Below, piece after piece: positions 1-10,084 of a stretch of 17,136 nucleotides of DNA; the stretch's first letter is position 1, and each line of letters opens with the position of its first letter. Under the pieces are notes generated by a model that was given only the letters and a program-made list of their open reading frames with translations, was not told the DNA's origin and made no database searches. The stretch is from Ardenticatenaceae bacterium (GTDB taxonomy: Bacteria > Chloroflexota > Anaerolineae > Promineifilales > Promineifilaceae): positions 1-17,136 of the forward strand of contig JACKBS010000002.1 of the NCBI GenBank assembly GCA_020634435.1. Reading direction: 5' to 3'. Made by a program: the position numbers and the translations under genes.

Positions 1-1376
1 TTGCCGCGCCTGGCCCGAAGCTGAATCTGTCGATTCCTGCCTCCTTTCTTAAGGCAGCAATCATATAAACGGTAAACAGTAGCTTGATCCAAACTGCCTG
101 CCGGGAACAACGCCAATAATTGCTTTCCTTCCTCCTTAGTCATCAAACCATGGTAGCGAAGGGCAGCCCGGCCAATAAGAAGTTGCTGACGCAGCGCAGC
201 ATCTAGTTCGCTTTGGTAAGGACGCCGAGGCAAACTCATCTCGATGTCGATTGCCAAATTCTCCAATTCTGCCACCAAATCAATGGCTGCATTGTTAAAA
301 TCCTGGTCAAAGTTAGGTTTGCCCAAATGTTGAAGGGCATGATACTGGCCAGAATTATGCAACCGACCATGCCAAATCAGGCCGTCTGGTTCAATCGTTA
401 ACTGATCTCGTAATAGAGGATGTATTTCTGCCGACGTCGGGCGCCGTAAGGGGGGCAACTCTACTTCCTTAGCCGCTTCAATGGCTTCCAGTAAAGAGTC
501 CACTGCTAATAAAAACCTATTGTCTTGACTAAATGTGTCGGCATTAGTTAGCAGTTCGGCCTGTTCAGCATTCGGAGTTGGGCCTATCCACGCTAATTGG
601 GAGGGTCCATTCGCTTGTTTAATGACCAATCTGTTTTGGAGTGCATGTGGTAAATCTTCCAGAGGAGGCAGTTCAACAGCAGGAACTAAATGTACAGAAA
701 CATCTGCGGCAAGCTGGGTAATTAAACGGGCTAAGGCTTCATTAAATGCAGCATCGCCTGATAGGGTTGTCAATGCAGCCTGTTGCCCTGGTGTCGGCAA
801 CGTGCCACTCCAACGCAAAAGAGAAGGGGATTCAGTCGGTTCAAACAACAATAGGCCAGTCAGCTCCGAAGGCAGGTCGTCTGCCGCAGGGCGGGAGGGT
901 AAAGGAAGGAGAAGCTCTGTCTCCTCCAAAGCGGTAAAAAGAGCGGCAACGCCCGTGGCCAATTCGGGAACTCTGGCCCAATTTTGAATATGCGGCTTGA
1001 TCCGTTCCAATTCATCATCATAAAGGGGGCCATGCCAGTGCAGACTGGTATATTTCCCCCCGGCTTCATCCAGCAGCAGCTTAAGCACAGCGTCATGGGC
1101 CAACCCCTGCCATTGGAGATCCTGGTAGTCGAGCCCAGCCGGCAAACCAGGTGGTTTTTGTTCTGGTCCTAATAGAGCCTTATGGATAGTAACGTTTGAT
1201 TCGCTATTTTCGGCCGCTTTTCGAATCAATTGCTGAATAGCAGTTAAAAATGCGTCATCGCCTGGTAAAGCGCCTAGTGCATCTGCGGCATCCATCGTGC
1301 CTGTCCACACAAGTGTACAAGCATCGACGTCAGGAAAGTCAACAGGCTGCGCCAAATCCTCAGGCAGGTTTTCAGG
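1..1376 (-). repeat. Six degenerate 74-86-residue protein repeats in the giant gene
   Basis: Residues 2861-3318 of the giant protein divide into about six units, beginning near residues 2861, 2938, 3024, 3099, 3175 and 3249. Each has a leucine-rich opening, a core Leu-x-(Trp/Tyr)-x-Gly (LVWTG, LHWHG, LRWSG, LAWIG, LIWHG, LRYHG), a helical stretch with an x-x-Leu-x-x-Asp-x-x-Phe pattern, and a Pro-rich spacer such as LPSRP, ELPP or LPRRP. The second unit is the most divergent and has two copies of the core. The repeat is visible only in protein, not in DNA, so it is old. The sixth unit reaches the window edge, so more copies may follow. Confidence 0.75.
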
Positions 1377-4300
1377 CACCTGGCTAATGGCTTCCTGACA
1401 GAACCAGAATTGATAAATGTCATCAATTACAGCCCGATCGGCATCTGTTAATGACGGCTCATCGAGCGTGTAGAAATAAGCGCGATCGGCTTTGGTGAAG
1501 ACACCATAGATTAGCAAGCGCTTATTCGCTTGCTCAATGTGTCGTCGGTCCAATCCGGAGAGGTCGTAAGTCTGCGATAACGTCCACTCCAGAGCTGGTC
1601 GTAAAGGTACACGCAGATAGAAAGTTGGGCGCTCTTCACTACCAGGCGGTTTTATTAACATCGGTGTCTCAACCAGAATCTGCTGCCCGAGCTGGCGCAC
1701 ACTAAACCGATTATATTCCTTCTCATAGAACAGCTCAGCTTGCACCTCGACATTGCCCCGAGTCAGCTCGACAATCTGGTAAATGACCTCTGGGTCAGGC
1801 AGTGCCCCTGGTTTCCAGCCGCCTTCGCTTGGGGCATCAGGATTTTCGGCCGGCCAGTAAGTCTGAGATTCTGCCAGTAGACTATCCCACAATCTCTTGA
1901 GGGGGAGCGTGAGCTGCCGGGTACGAATGGTGAGTGGATTCTCACTATCATTAAGCGATAGGTCTACGGCCGTTTCCAAAGCAGAAGGTGTTGGGGAACG
2001 ATAACCAAAATCTTGCTGGGTAATGACATTAATGGGCGACACATTAGCATCTGTTTGGGCAATGACCATCAAGCGATGCAAATAGTAGAAGGGCAGCGCT
2101 TCCCACTGCAAGACAAGAGCCCCTTGTTGAAACTTGTCCAACCGTAAGGGCAGATCCAAAGAATAGAGATCGTCATCGCTCAGCGCATCGGGTGCAAAAG
2201 AAAGATGATCTGGGTTGGCCGGATAAGTTTGGGGAATATCCGGATGGGCGTTTTCCATAAAAATGAGGTTGGGACTAGCCAACGTTTCCGCCTCATACCA
2301 GGCAAGCAGCGTCTGCCACCAATCTGTCAAAGCAAAGCGCCGCAGTAAGGTAAAGGCTATCTGACGATAGGTTAACTGTCGGGCCAGCGTTTGATTTCTT
2401 TCCATCAATTCTTGTTCATGATGCTGGGCGATGATGACTTCCCAAATTTTGCCGGGAACGTTGGGACGACCGGGAATAATAATGCCATCTAGTCGTCCAG
2501 AGCGAAGGATGGTCGGTTTGTCTACCGGCTTTGTTCTTTTCACTACGATATCCAACCCGCCGGCATTTGGATCTATCTCCGCTGGAATCATTTTAGGTAC
2601 CGCTTGGCTGGTTTCACGCTCAGGGAAGAGGGTCACTGATTGGCGGAAGCTGCGCCAGAGGCGATCATAACGGCCGTACGGTTGAATATAGTAACGGAAC
2701 AAATGGGCCCATTTATCCTCCAACAAATGATGGTACGTTAAACGCCCGCTATCATCCGGCGCAGCATAAGCCGGTGAACTGGACCGGGGATAGGCCGTGG
2801 CCAACCAAGGCCCGGTTAACTCGGCCGCAGAGATTGACTCTGCTGGATTTTGTACGGCGGATGGGCCAGCGGTGTAGAATCGCTGAGCCCAGGCAAGAAA
2901 GTCTGGCAAAACAGGATCAATGTCATCGGTAACTAATGGCACTTCAATCTGCGGAGCAGATTTGTCGGAACTGTTTAGCGATTCAGCATACTGTTTGAAC
3001 CGACGCCACTGTTCCTGATAAGGATCTGCCTCAGCGAATTGGGTGCTCAAATCTTCTGGCGTCAGGAAGTAGGTTGCCAAATTATCTGTAGGGTCGAATG
3101 GGGTAGGAAATTCCATCGTTAAATTTAGTAAACCGTGCGCGTTTGCGGGCAGAATTTTCTCTAACTCAACCCTCTCTTCTCCGCTTAACAAACTCGTTGA
3201 TTTTTTTATAATTAAATGAGGCTGGGGACTAGTTTGGAAAGCAAAATATTGTTCGAATAGCGCCCCGGGATTACTAAAAGTAGTGCCAGACGGTAGGTTC
3301 GCCCGGAACCAAACCATATTATCAGCTGTTTGGACTTCATTGGATACTGGATATTCACTCAAAAATTGAGCATCGCTGCGCAAGAGTATAGTGGCGATGC
3401 CATTGACCGGTAAGGTGAAAGAAAAAAGAACCGGTTCGGTATTAGGTTCCAACAGCAATTCACCGGCGGCCGGATCGGCCTGATTGATAAGCGTGCTGGC
3501 TTGGCCAAGGTTGAATTGGAGCAGACATGCCGTGCCTGCCGGTCCGCGAACGGCTAACCGAGTGTATTGGCGTTGTTGCACAGGATACGGCCGTAAACTG
3601 ACCTGCACCAGGGCTAATAAAGAGTCAGCCGAGAACTCATCTCTTTCCAAGTTCACACTTTTGCCCGGCTGCACCAGCAGCTCCACATGGAGATGTTTGG
3701 CAATTTCTTCCCAATTAAAAGCAGTTGTCTTCGCCTGCTCATTTTGTTCTTTTATCTGATTAAGCGTCGTCCAAATCGTCGCCAACAGTTGTTCGCCAAC
3801 GATCAACTCCCCCGAAAGCGGTTCGTGCAAGGCGAAAGTCACGCTCAGACCAAATCTTTGTAAGATACTCCAACCATAAGGGTCAACATCTGGCGCCGTG
3901 GAAGCAAAGAAATCGGACAGCGTCATGGCTGAGTAAGGTCGACTTAGCTGCATATCAACGGTATAAGCGTAAGGGGGAGAGCCAGCCTGCTCTTGTTGCA
4001 ACTTTTCGATAAACGCTTCTAGGAAGGGGTGTAACGGCTTGTTGCGGACACCGTCATCCGTCAACCCTGCCCACTCCGGCCAGACCAAAAACGATTCTCG
4101 CCACGAATACCAGGGACTGAAAATATTTTCGTTCCCCTCCACCACCTGTTCTGTTGCCAGGTGTCGTCGTTGCATTGCGCTTGGATACCATGCTTCCCAT
4201 TGGTCACTAGCTAGGGTGTCTCCCGGTTCTAAAAGCAAATCTGCAGCGGGCAGCATTTGTACTTCTTGAATGAGCCTGACCGCCTCGTTGAGTTTCTCTT

Positions 4301-7300
4301 TATCCTGAAATGTATCATCCGTATGCGCATCGATATTTAATTCAAGTAGATGGTAGCCAGCGTGTAGATCCAGTGGGTAATCAGAGACTGCACTGGGACC
4401 CTGATTCCAGCGAAAGCGGATCGCCCGGATCCCCTGCGGATGAGATTGGTATGCGATAGGTGTGTTGATGCCGTTGAATTTAAGATCAGCCTGCTTGCCC
4501 TGAAAAATGGGCATGGGAAAGTGAGCATTACCTGGCGTCCCGCACAAATCTTCGGGGGGGAGCAGAGGGAGTTTCATCGGCTGCGGCAACCATTCCAGTT
4601 CGGCCGGCTGTCTTTCCTCCCGTTCCAGAATAACACGATCCTCTGCATCGACGACGCCGGCTTCATTTTCCATCCGAAGCATAAGTTTTACCGGGGCTAA
4701 GGGGGAGGGCACCCCATTGGTAGACTCGGTTTGAATAAAGACCTGCCAGGCATCCGGCTGCCAGACAGCCGCATCGGTACCGGGAAAAAGATTCAGCGCC
4801 TGCAAATCTGCCACCTGGATAACGGCCGTTCGTCTTGCCTTGGAACCGGAGACGTTCAGCTCGATCTTAATATCGGTGGGGCGCGGTATGGCGTTACTGC
4901 TGGGTAAAGATTTCGCTCGCGGACCCTGAGTTGTACTGTCTAAGCCATAACTACCAATGGGCAGCGTGTGTTGACGGCGGAAGATAAGGCGATATTTAGC
5001 AATGCCAACCGGTGGCCGACTCTGCACCACGGTAGGTTCGGTCCAACTCGCTTCAATTTGATAAGGCACAATTAATTCTGGCACGCCCAGGCTGGGGTCT
5101 TCTGGCAGCTGTGCTGTCTCTTCGGCGATACGATAGTTAATCATCAACTCGCAGTCGGTTGGTACCAGAGGTGGTTCGTCTGGATAACGGGTGGCAACCA
5201 GGGTCAACGGCCGCCCCGTCTTGCCGCTGTAATCGACGGGAACTACTGAGTAGAGATAACTCCGGCCCGACGCGGGCAGTGTGGCCTGCTCCTCCGCCGT
5301 TTCATGGTTGAAATGATCTACAATCTGAAACCGTGGTTTCAGATGTTTCAGGACCGGTTCATCCCCTTCGGCATCGAGATGCAGCACCTGGGCCGTTTTG
5401 ACAGTGTAGCTGACAGTCCTGTCCTGCCCATCCAACGCCTGTCGCGTGACCCGATAATGCAATAAGTGATGCTCTGGCTCTGCCTGGCAGGCCGTGCAAC
5501 CGGCTGCCGGTTCTTGCGTCCAAACCAGGTCCCAGGTGATGGCAATGGTGTTTGCATCGGTAAAGTGGCGCACCTTCTCAAATTGAGGAGGATTGCTGGC
5601 AAAGTCAGTGCCAAGCACATTAAAGGCATGCACTTCTCGCTGCACAGCTGAGGGGCTGGCGGCCCCTGGATCGACTCGCTGGAATATTTTGGGTACTTCA
5701 GCCTCATCTTCGGGGCGAATAACGTGATCTAACCACGGCGGTCGCGATTCTGAGGCAACGCGGAAGACAAGTCCCATCTGGAAAGGTAGCGATGTCTCCA
5801 CAAACTCCTCTCGCTCTTTATCCGATGATAACTCAAGATATTCTCGCAGATCTGCCACAATATCATGGATCGCCATGCCTCGAACCTGATGGGCTTGCTG
5901 GTTTGCTTCAGCCTCTAATCTTTCCGGATCAGCTGGATCTTCGGATAAACTGCCGGAACTATTGTAAATCGTGTTTGTTTTCTGATAAGCAGCATCTAGT
6001 ACCTGGTCATAGGCATAGTTGGGATCGTGCTTAAACAGGGGCGAGCCTCTAAACTGTTCAACCGCGCCACGCACGGCCGCTTCGAATGCATTTTCAGTAG
6101 GATTATGAACCCGATCGTCGGACAGCAACTGGGATTTCATTGCCAATGATACTGGATCAATGAGCTCGTCCGACCCATTGGTGCGGAACGCATAGCTCAG
6201 AAACTCATGTAACGTGATTTCTTCTGAGCCGGGGAAAGGGGCTTGGCCATTTTCGGGCACTGTATCCTCTGTAAATCTGACCGCATCCTGTATCATCGGC
6301 GCTTGCCAATTTACCTGCCAGGAAAATTCTGGATTTTCTGCTGTCATGTTGCGCTGCTGCCAAACGTTTCCATTAGCAGCGAAGGGATTAAATTGTTCCA
6401 CCATTTGTGTTTGGCCATCATCAATACGAAGCAGAAAATCGGCCGCCACTTCAGTTTCTGGCGAGGGGGGAACCGGTAAAAATCCAGGTAATCCGCTCTC
6501 CGACTCTGCTTGAGGGAGTAGGACAAAGTAGCAGAATCCGTCTTCGGTGTCCCGAACAACAAACACGGTGTAATTTGGCGCCGAAATAGGAGAAGAAGCA
6601 ACCGCCATCGTTGTTCCAGGCTTAGTCTCGGCTATGGCTGTCAAATCTTGACCCCCGCCGCCACCAAACCCGCCTGGTTCACCTAAACCGGGAACGCTTT
6701 CCACATCATTGGCTTCCAAGCCAATATGTAAAAATGGTTCTGTCATCTGCAAAGCCGTCGCCACACCGTCACCATTTAATTCTATAGAAACGCCAAACCC
6801 AATTTCATGCCCCATCGCCATGAGCGCTACGTGCGCCTGTCCGCGAAGTCCAGGACCGCTTTTGCTGATGCCAATTTCAAGGGCAGCGGCAAAGTGGATG
6901 CCCACACTTAACTTGAATTTCAAAGTAAAAAAGGCAAAGTTTATCCAAAAACGAATCGATATCTCGATGTGAAGTTCTAAACCGATGGCCCCATAAAATG
7001 CTGAATCAGAAAAATCTGCAAAAGAAAGAACGCCAATGTATCGGGCCCCATAAGCTACACTGGCGTGGGCACTAATGCTCAAGCCGATTGCGCCGGCGCT
7101 AAAGCGAACATTAATATCCAGCTCACCACGAGCCAGGAAGTTAACGCCGATGACGAGTTCCCGGGTGGAAAGGCGGAAGATAAAACCACCCCTAATCTGT
7201 ACACGGAGAATGCCAATGCTGCCATCCCAACCGAGCATATTGGGCCAGCCCAATTCATAGTGAAGAAGACCGGGCTCAATCAGTAGAGTGGCTGAAAAAC

Positions 7301-9956
7301 GAACACCACGAAAGGCCGCCTGGATAAAATCGGGCAGGGGAGGGCTGGAGCCTAAATAGGCCTCGGGATTAGAGCTAACATGAACGAGAAAACGCTTTTG
7401 GCGAGGGGAAAGTAGAATGTAGCCGCTAACGAACGGTCGCTCCCGCATATTCTCCACATTATTGTAGAATTCGGAATAATTGGAGTTAATCCAGCCGCGG
7501 GCGGCCATAAAAAACGTGAAATCGCTTCTGAAGGCAACAACGGCATCAAATAAAAAGACAGACGGGACCTTTTTTTCGGCCGCGTCATCATAGGTCAGAG
7601 GGGAAGGGGCAGCCGATGATTGGGAGAACATGGCCCGGAACACAATTGTCCAACGCGGGTCTTCCCCTGGTTGTTCCAAATCCAAAGCCCAGCTGTCAAT
7701 TTTGGATAGGTTTCCTTGAGTACGCGATAATTTTTTGAGCTCAGCGACCAGCTGTTTAAGATCATTGGCTTCATCGGCAGCTTTAATGCTAACCAGCGTG
7801 TAGCGGTAGCCAAAGCCCAAACCAATTTCGCGGATGTAGATTGAAATGACTGGAATCATAAAGCTGACGCCGCGTAATTCAGCATAAATGAACCAGGCCC
7901 TGACCCAGGGCTCGGTGACGCTTCGGCGAACTCGGAAAAAGCCCATGGCGACGGCCATGCTGGGTAAACCCTGAATTTGCAGGTAGCCTTCACCGGCAAA
8001 ACCCTTGACGGTTTCCGTATCTTTAAATTCCACCGCACCATGCATCTTGAATGCGGCCCCCATATTGATATTCAGGGAGAGTCGTTCGAAATAGAGGCGA
8101 GGGATGATACTGCCCTCCTCAGGTAGGCCAATAAAAAGCTTGTGGTAATCATGCTTTGAATTGGGTGTGTCCCCCAATCCCTGGGCAAACTTCACCTGTC
8201 CGGTTAGCTGCATAGCCCCATCATTGTCAAACATGGGTGCCTGAGGCACAAAGCCGATAGCCCGTAATTCCATCTCAAAACAGCCTAGGAAGTTGAAGGA
8301 AAGTGGTTTGGGTAGTTCAATTAAGAACGTAATGTGTTTGGCAATCACTGAGGCGTCACCGGTCAGAGGACATTCCACGAGATCGATCTTGATGTTGGGT
8401 AAAAGGGCTAGAGGCCCCTCTACATCATCACCAGGTGCCAGCGCATATTGGGCGCTGCCGGTTAATATAAAGTAGAGATGGAAACCGCCATCATTGACGA
8501 AACGTATCCCTAGTGCGTCAATGGTGAAGCGAAAACGTGTGCCTTTGCAGTCCAACATTTTTGAGCCACGCAAGGTGGCGCTGCCGGACACCAAAGTCAG
8601 GCTTCCATTCTTCCTGCGGTCAAACTGGAGATTGATATCTGCTATCCCTTCACCAACAAGAGCCGGTGGCAAAGGACCGCTGCCAGCAATGGTAAAGGAT
8701 TGTATCTGGCTGCGCTCGATGACAATACCGCTGCCATTGAAACGAAACTTGGTGTCCAGTCCGTTCAGGCGAACGGGAGAATCAATCACTTTGGTGGTTA
8801 AACTGATGCCCTCAGGCGTTAACTTGAAGTCCTTGGTGCGGAAGATGACAGGTTCCTTACTAATTGCCCCAAAACTTAAGTCCAGATAAGCACCTTCAGC
8901 CAGGATAAGCTGGTAATTGTTATGCTCGGTAACCAGCGTGAACAAATGGCCATCCGTCTCTGCCGCGTGAAATGTCCAGTCGAGCCCCCAGAAACTGGCT
9001 GACTCTGATTTAGTACCGTCTAGATACAGGTTAATACCCTCGTTGTGTTTAACCATTAGGGCAAAGGTTTCAAGGTTAAATCTAGCTTCAAATTCGGTTT
9101 GAAATTTAAAATCCCCAAAGTTGATCTTGACTTTGAGAGGGAAGTTAATAGCCATTTGTAACGGATCGAAGGGGATTTCTACTTTCTTTGGGATATCAAC
9201 ACTTAAAAATTGGCTGTCACCTTCTAGAAAAGGTAATTTGAGGGCGTCAGTATTGACTGTGAACAGTGCAGTCCAGTTATCTTTGATGAGGGGGAGTGTT
9301 GATGGAACAGGTTGGCAAAACGTCGTCGTATTGGCCAGATCGATAGCCTGAATCGGTGTATCGGTTTGCCGCAGAAATGTCGGTAAACTGATACTGGCTA
9401 AGTTGAACTCCATCAGGATGACGGTAACGGCAGTTTTCGGCGTGAGAGTTAAGGCGAAAATTGGTTGGGCTTGGCCTGTATCGGCGTCGTTATGGAGTTC
9501 CCGACTTCCCTCACGCTCCCAGGCGAAGCCACTCGAGAACACTAGCGGAGATAGCGCATCGTCAAAGGTATATGCCAGGGTCACGTGGGAGAGATCGCGG
9601 TCGCCTGCGCCTAAAATAAGGCTAAAGCGGCCTCCGCCTTCAAACTCGGCTTTTATAAAACCCGGCAAGGACAGCCCCTGACCCTCACTGGCTTCCCAGT
9701 CCAGCCGCACTTGTTTGATGGGTTTACCTAGAATGACTTCAACAGTAATCTTTGTGCTGGTTGCCTCTCTATCAACGATATCGCCAGCTAAGGCACCTAA
9801 TATCTGATTGATACTCTGGTCCGGCAACGAGTAAACCAGACATCGCTCCTCACCATGCAGGCGAAAAGCCATATCAGTTTCAGATGGTGCCAATGTAAAC
9901 CCAAATTCATCCAGGGTCAAGCTAGGCGGAAGCAGCGAAAAACCTTCACCGTTCAT
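1..9956 (-). CDS. Giant mosaic protein of at least 3,318 residues, 3' end outside window
   Basis: The frame starts at an ATG (9954-9956) and stays open to the left edge; no in-frame stop was found on reading through it. GGAG lies 8 bases before the ATG. There is no signal peptide. Approximate regions: residues 1-1085, alternating beta-rich sequence with a short charged helical insert near 700-760 and a glycine-rich beta segment near 885-1050; 1089-1102, a glycine linker; 1270-1395, charged helical; 1457-1592, fibronectin-III-like with C1487, C1490, H1496 and H1497; 1615-1666, a possible second such domain; 1670-2860, unrecognised; 2861-3318, six degenerate repeats. The N-terminal part recalls the large DUF6603-type or AsmA/TamB-like beta-rich proteins, but this is memory-based and unproven. 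No catalytic motif was recognised. A 142-residue helical protein lies 128 bases upstream on the same strand. The gene is native-looking: it carries 13 of the 18 CGGCCG words in the window. Function unknown; very confident that it is a real gene. Confidence 0.93.
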   Translation of the reverse strand, partial: MNGEGFSLLPPSLTLDEFGFTLAPSETDMAFRLHGEERCLVYSLPDQSINQILGALAGDIVDREATSTKITVEVILGKPIKQVRLDWEASEGQGLSLPGFIKAEFEGGGRFSLILGAGDRDLSHVTLAYTFDDALSPLVFSSGFAWEREGSRELHNDADTGQAQPIFALTLTPKTAVTVILMEFNLASISLPTFLRQTDTPIQAIDLANTTTFCQPVPSTLPLIKDNWTALFTVNTDALKLPFLEGDSQFLSVDIPKKVEIPFDPLQMAINFPLKVKINFGDFKFQTEFEARFNLETFALMVKHNEGINLYLDGTKSESASFWGLDWTFHAAETDGHLFTLVTEHNNYQLILAEGAYLDLSFGAISKEPVIFRTKDFKLTPEGISLTTKVIDSPVRLNGLDTKFRFNGSGIVIERSQIQSFTIAGSGPLPPALVGEGIADINLQFDRRKNGSLTLVSGSATLRGSKMLDCKGTRFRFTIDALGIRFVNDGGFHLYFILTGSAQYALAPGDDVEGPLALLPNIKIDLVECPLTGDASVIAKHITFLIELPKPLSFNFLGCFEMELRAIGFVPQAPMFDNDGAMQLTGQVKFAQGLGDTPNSKHDYHKLFIGLPEEGSIIPRLYFERLSLNINMGAAFKMHGAVEFKDTETVKGFAGEGYLQIQGLPSMAVAMGFFRVRRSVTEPWVRAWFIYAELRGVSFMIPVISIYIREIGLGFGYRYTLVSIKAADEANDLKQLVAELKKLSRTQGNLSKIDSWALDLEQPGEDPRWTIVFRAMFSQSSAAPSPLTYDDAAEKKVPSVFLFDAVVAFRSDFTFFMAARGWINSNYSEFYNNVENMRERPFVSGYILLSPRQKRFLVHVSSNPEAYLGSSPPLPDFIQAAFRGVRFSATLLIEPGLLHYELGWPNMLGWDGSIGILRVQIRGGFIFRLSTRELVIGVNFLARGELDINVRFSAGAIGLSISAHASVAYGARYIGVLSFADFSDSAFYGAIGLELHIEISIRFWINFAFFTLKFKLSVGIHFAAALEIGISKSGPGLRGQAHVALMAMGHEIGFGVSIELNGDGVATALQMTEPFLHIGLEANDVESVPGLGEPGGFGGGGGQDLTAIAETKPGTTMAVASSPISAPNYTVFVVRDTEDGFCYFVLLPQAESESGLPGFLPVPPSPETEVAADFLLRIDDGQTQMVEQFNPFAANGNVWQQRNMTAENPEFSWQVNWQAPMIQDAVRFTEDTVPENGQAPFPGSEEITLHEFLSYAFRTNGSDELIDPVSLAMKSQLLSDDRVHNPTENAFEAAVRGAVEQFRGSPLFKHDPNYAYDQVLDAAYQKTNTIYNSSGSLSEDPADPERLEAEANQQAHQVRGMAIHDIVADLREYLELSSDKEREEFVETSLPFQMGLVFRVASESRPPWLDHVIRPEDEAEVPKIFQRVDPGAASPSAVQREVHAFNVLGTDFASNPPQFEKVRHFTDANTIAITWDLVWTQEPAAGCTACQAEPEHHLLHYRVTRQALDGQDRTVSYTVKTAQVLHLDAEGDEPVLKHLKPRFQIVDHFNHETAEEQATLPASGRSYLYSVVPVDYSGKTGRPLTLVATRYPDEPPLVPTDCELMINYRIAEETAQLPEDPSLGVPELIVPYQIEASWTEPTVVQSRPPVGIAKYRLIFRRQHTLPIGSYGLDSTTQGPRAKSLPSSNAIPRPTDIKIELNVSGSKARRTAVIQVADLQALNLFPGTDAAVWQPDAWQVFIQTESTNGVPSPLAPVKLMLRMENEAGVVDAEDRVILEREERQPAELEWLPQPMKLPLLPPEDLCGTPGNAHFPMPIFQGKQADLKFNGINTPIAYQSHPQGIRAIRFRWNQGPSAVSDYPLDLHAGYHLLELNIDAHTDDTFQDKEKLNEAVRLIQEVQMLPAADLLLEPGDTLASDQWEAWYPSAMQRRHLATEQVVEGNENIFSPWYSWRESFLVWPEWAGLTDDGVRNKPLHPFLEAFIEKLQQEQAGSPPYAYTVDMQLSRPYSAMTLSDFFASTAPDVDPYGWSILQRFGLSVTFALHEPLSGELIVGEQLLATIWTTLNQIKEQNEQAKTTAFNWEEIAKHLHVELLVQPGKSVNLERDEFSADSLLALVQVSLRPYPVQQRQYTRLAVRGPAGTACLLQFNLGQASTLINQADPAAGELLLEPNTEPVLFSFTLPVNGIATILLRSDAQFLSEYPVSNEVQTADNMVWFRANLPSGTTFSNPGALFEQYFAFQTSPQPHLIIKKSTSLLSGEERVELEKILPANAHGLLNLTMEFPTPFDPTDNLATYFLTPEDLSTQFAEADPYQEQWRRFKQYAESLNSSDKSAPQIEVPLVTDDIDPVLPDFLAWAQRFYTAGPSAVQNPAESISAAELTGPWLATAYPRSSSPAYAAPDDSGRLTYHHLLEDKWAHLFRYYIQPYGRYDRLWRSFRQSVTLFPERETSQAVPKMIPAEIDPNAGGLDIVVKRTKPVDKPTILRSGRLDGIIIPGRPNVPGKIWEVIIAQHHEQELMERNQTLARQLTYRQIAFTLLRRFALTDWWQTLLAWYEAETLASPNLIFMENAHPDIPQTYPANPDHLSFAPDALSDDDLYSLDLPLRLDKFQQGALVLQWEALPFYYLHRLMVIAQTDANVSPINVITQQDFGYRSPTPSALETAVDLSLNDSENPLTIRTRQLTLPLKRLWDSLLAESQTYWPAENPDAPSEGGWKPGALPDPEVIYQIVELTRGNVEVQAELFYEKEYNRFSVRQLGQQILVETPMLIKPPGSEERPTFYLRVPLRPALEWTLSQTYDLSGLDRRHIEQANKRLLIYGVFTKADRAYFYTLDEPSLTDADRAVIDDIYQFWFCQEAISQVPENLPEDLAQPVDFPDVDACTLVWTGTMDAADALGALPGDDAFLTAIQQLIRKAAENSESNVTIHKALLGPEQKPPGLPAGLDYQDLQWQGLAHDAVLKLLLDEAGGKYTSLHWHGPLYDDELERIKPHIQNWARVPELATGVAALFTALEETELLLPLPSRPAADDLPSELTGLLLFEPTESPSLLRWSGTLPTPGQQAALTTLSGDAAFNEALARLITQLAADVSVHLVPAVELPPLEDLPHALQNRLVIKQANGPSQLAWIGPTPNAEQAELLTNADTFSQDNRFLLAVDSLLEAIEAAKEVELPPLRRPTSAEIHPLLRDQLTIEPDGLIWHGRLHNSGQYHALQHLGKPNFDQDFNNAAIDLVAELENLAIDIEMSLPRRPYQSELDAALRQQLLIGRAALRYHGLMTKEEGKQLLALFPAGSLDQATVYRLYDCCLKKGGRNRQIQLRARRG

Positions 9957-10084
9957 AGAGGTCACTCCAGGCAAATTATTGTAGAAAAGCAAAACCGATA
10001 TACACCTTCCCAGTAAGGCAAGGCATAGCTAATAATGAAAGCAACTGGATGTGCAGCTAGGTTGTACTACTATTCTATGAACGC
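9957..10084. other. Gap between small helical gene and giant gene
   Basis: This 128-base stretch holds the ribosome-binding site of the giant gene (GGAG, 8 bases before its ATG). No strong terminator hairpin and no convincing promoter were seen, which is compatible with read-through transcription from the small gene. Confidence 0.5.

Noticed and set aside
535..987. 150-codon plus-strand open frame antisense to the giant gene
   Set aside because: No ribosome-binding site, Ser/Ala-rich shadow composition, and fully inside the opposite-strand gene.
5348..5707. 119-codon minus-strand open frame
   Set aside because: It is in the wrong frame within the giant gene; the main frame here reads as FN3-like protein.
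6800..7300. Hydrophobic Gly-rich segments of the giant protein as membrane helices
   Set aside because: The segments are broken by regularly spaced charged and polar residues and read as beta strands.
8494..8889. 131-codon plus-strand open frame
   Set aside because: Antisense shadow of the giant gene with basic, low-information composition and no start signal.
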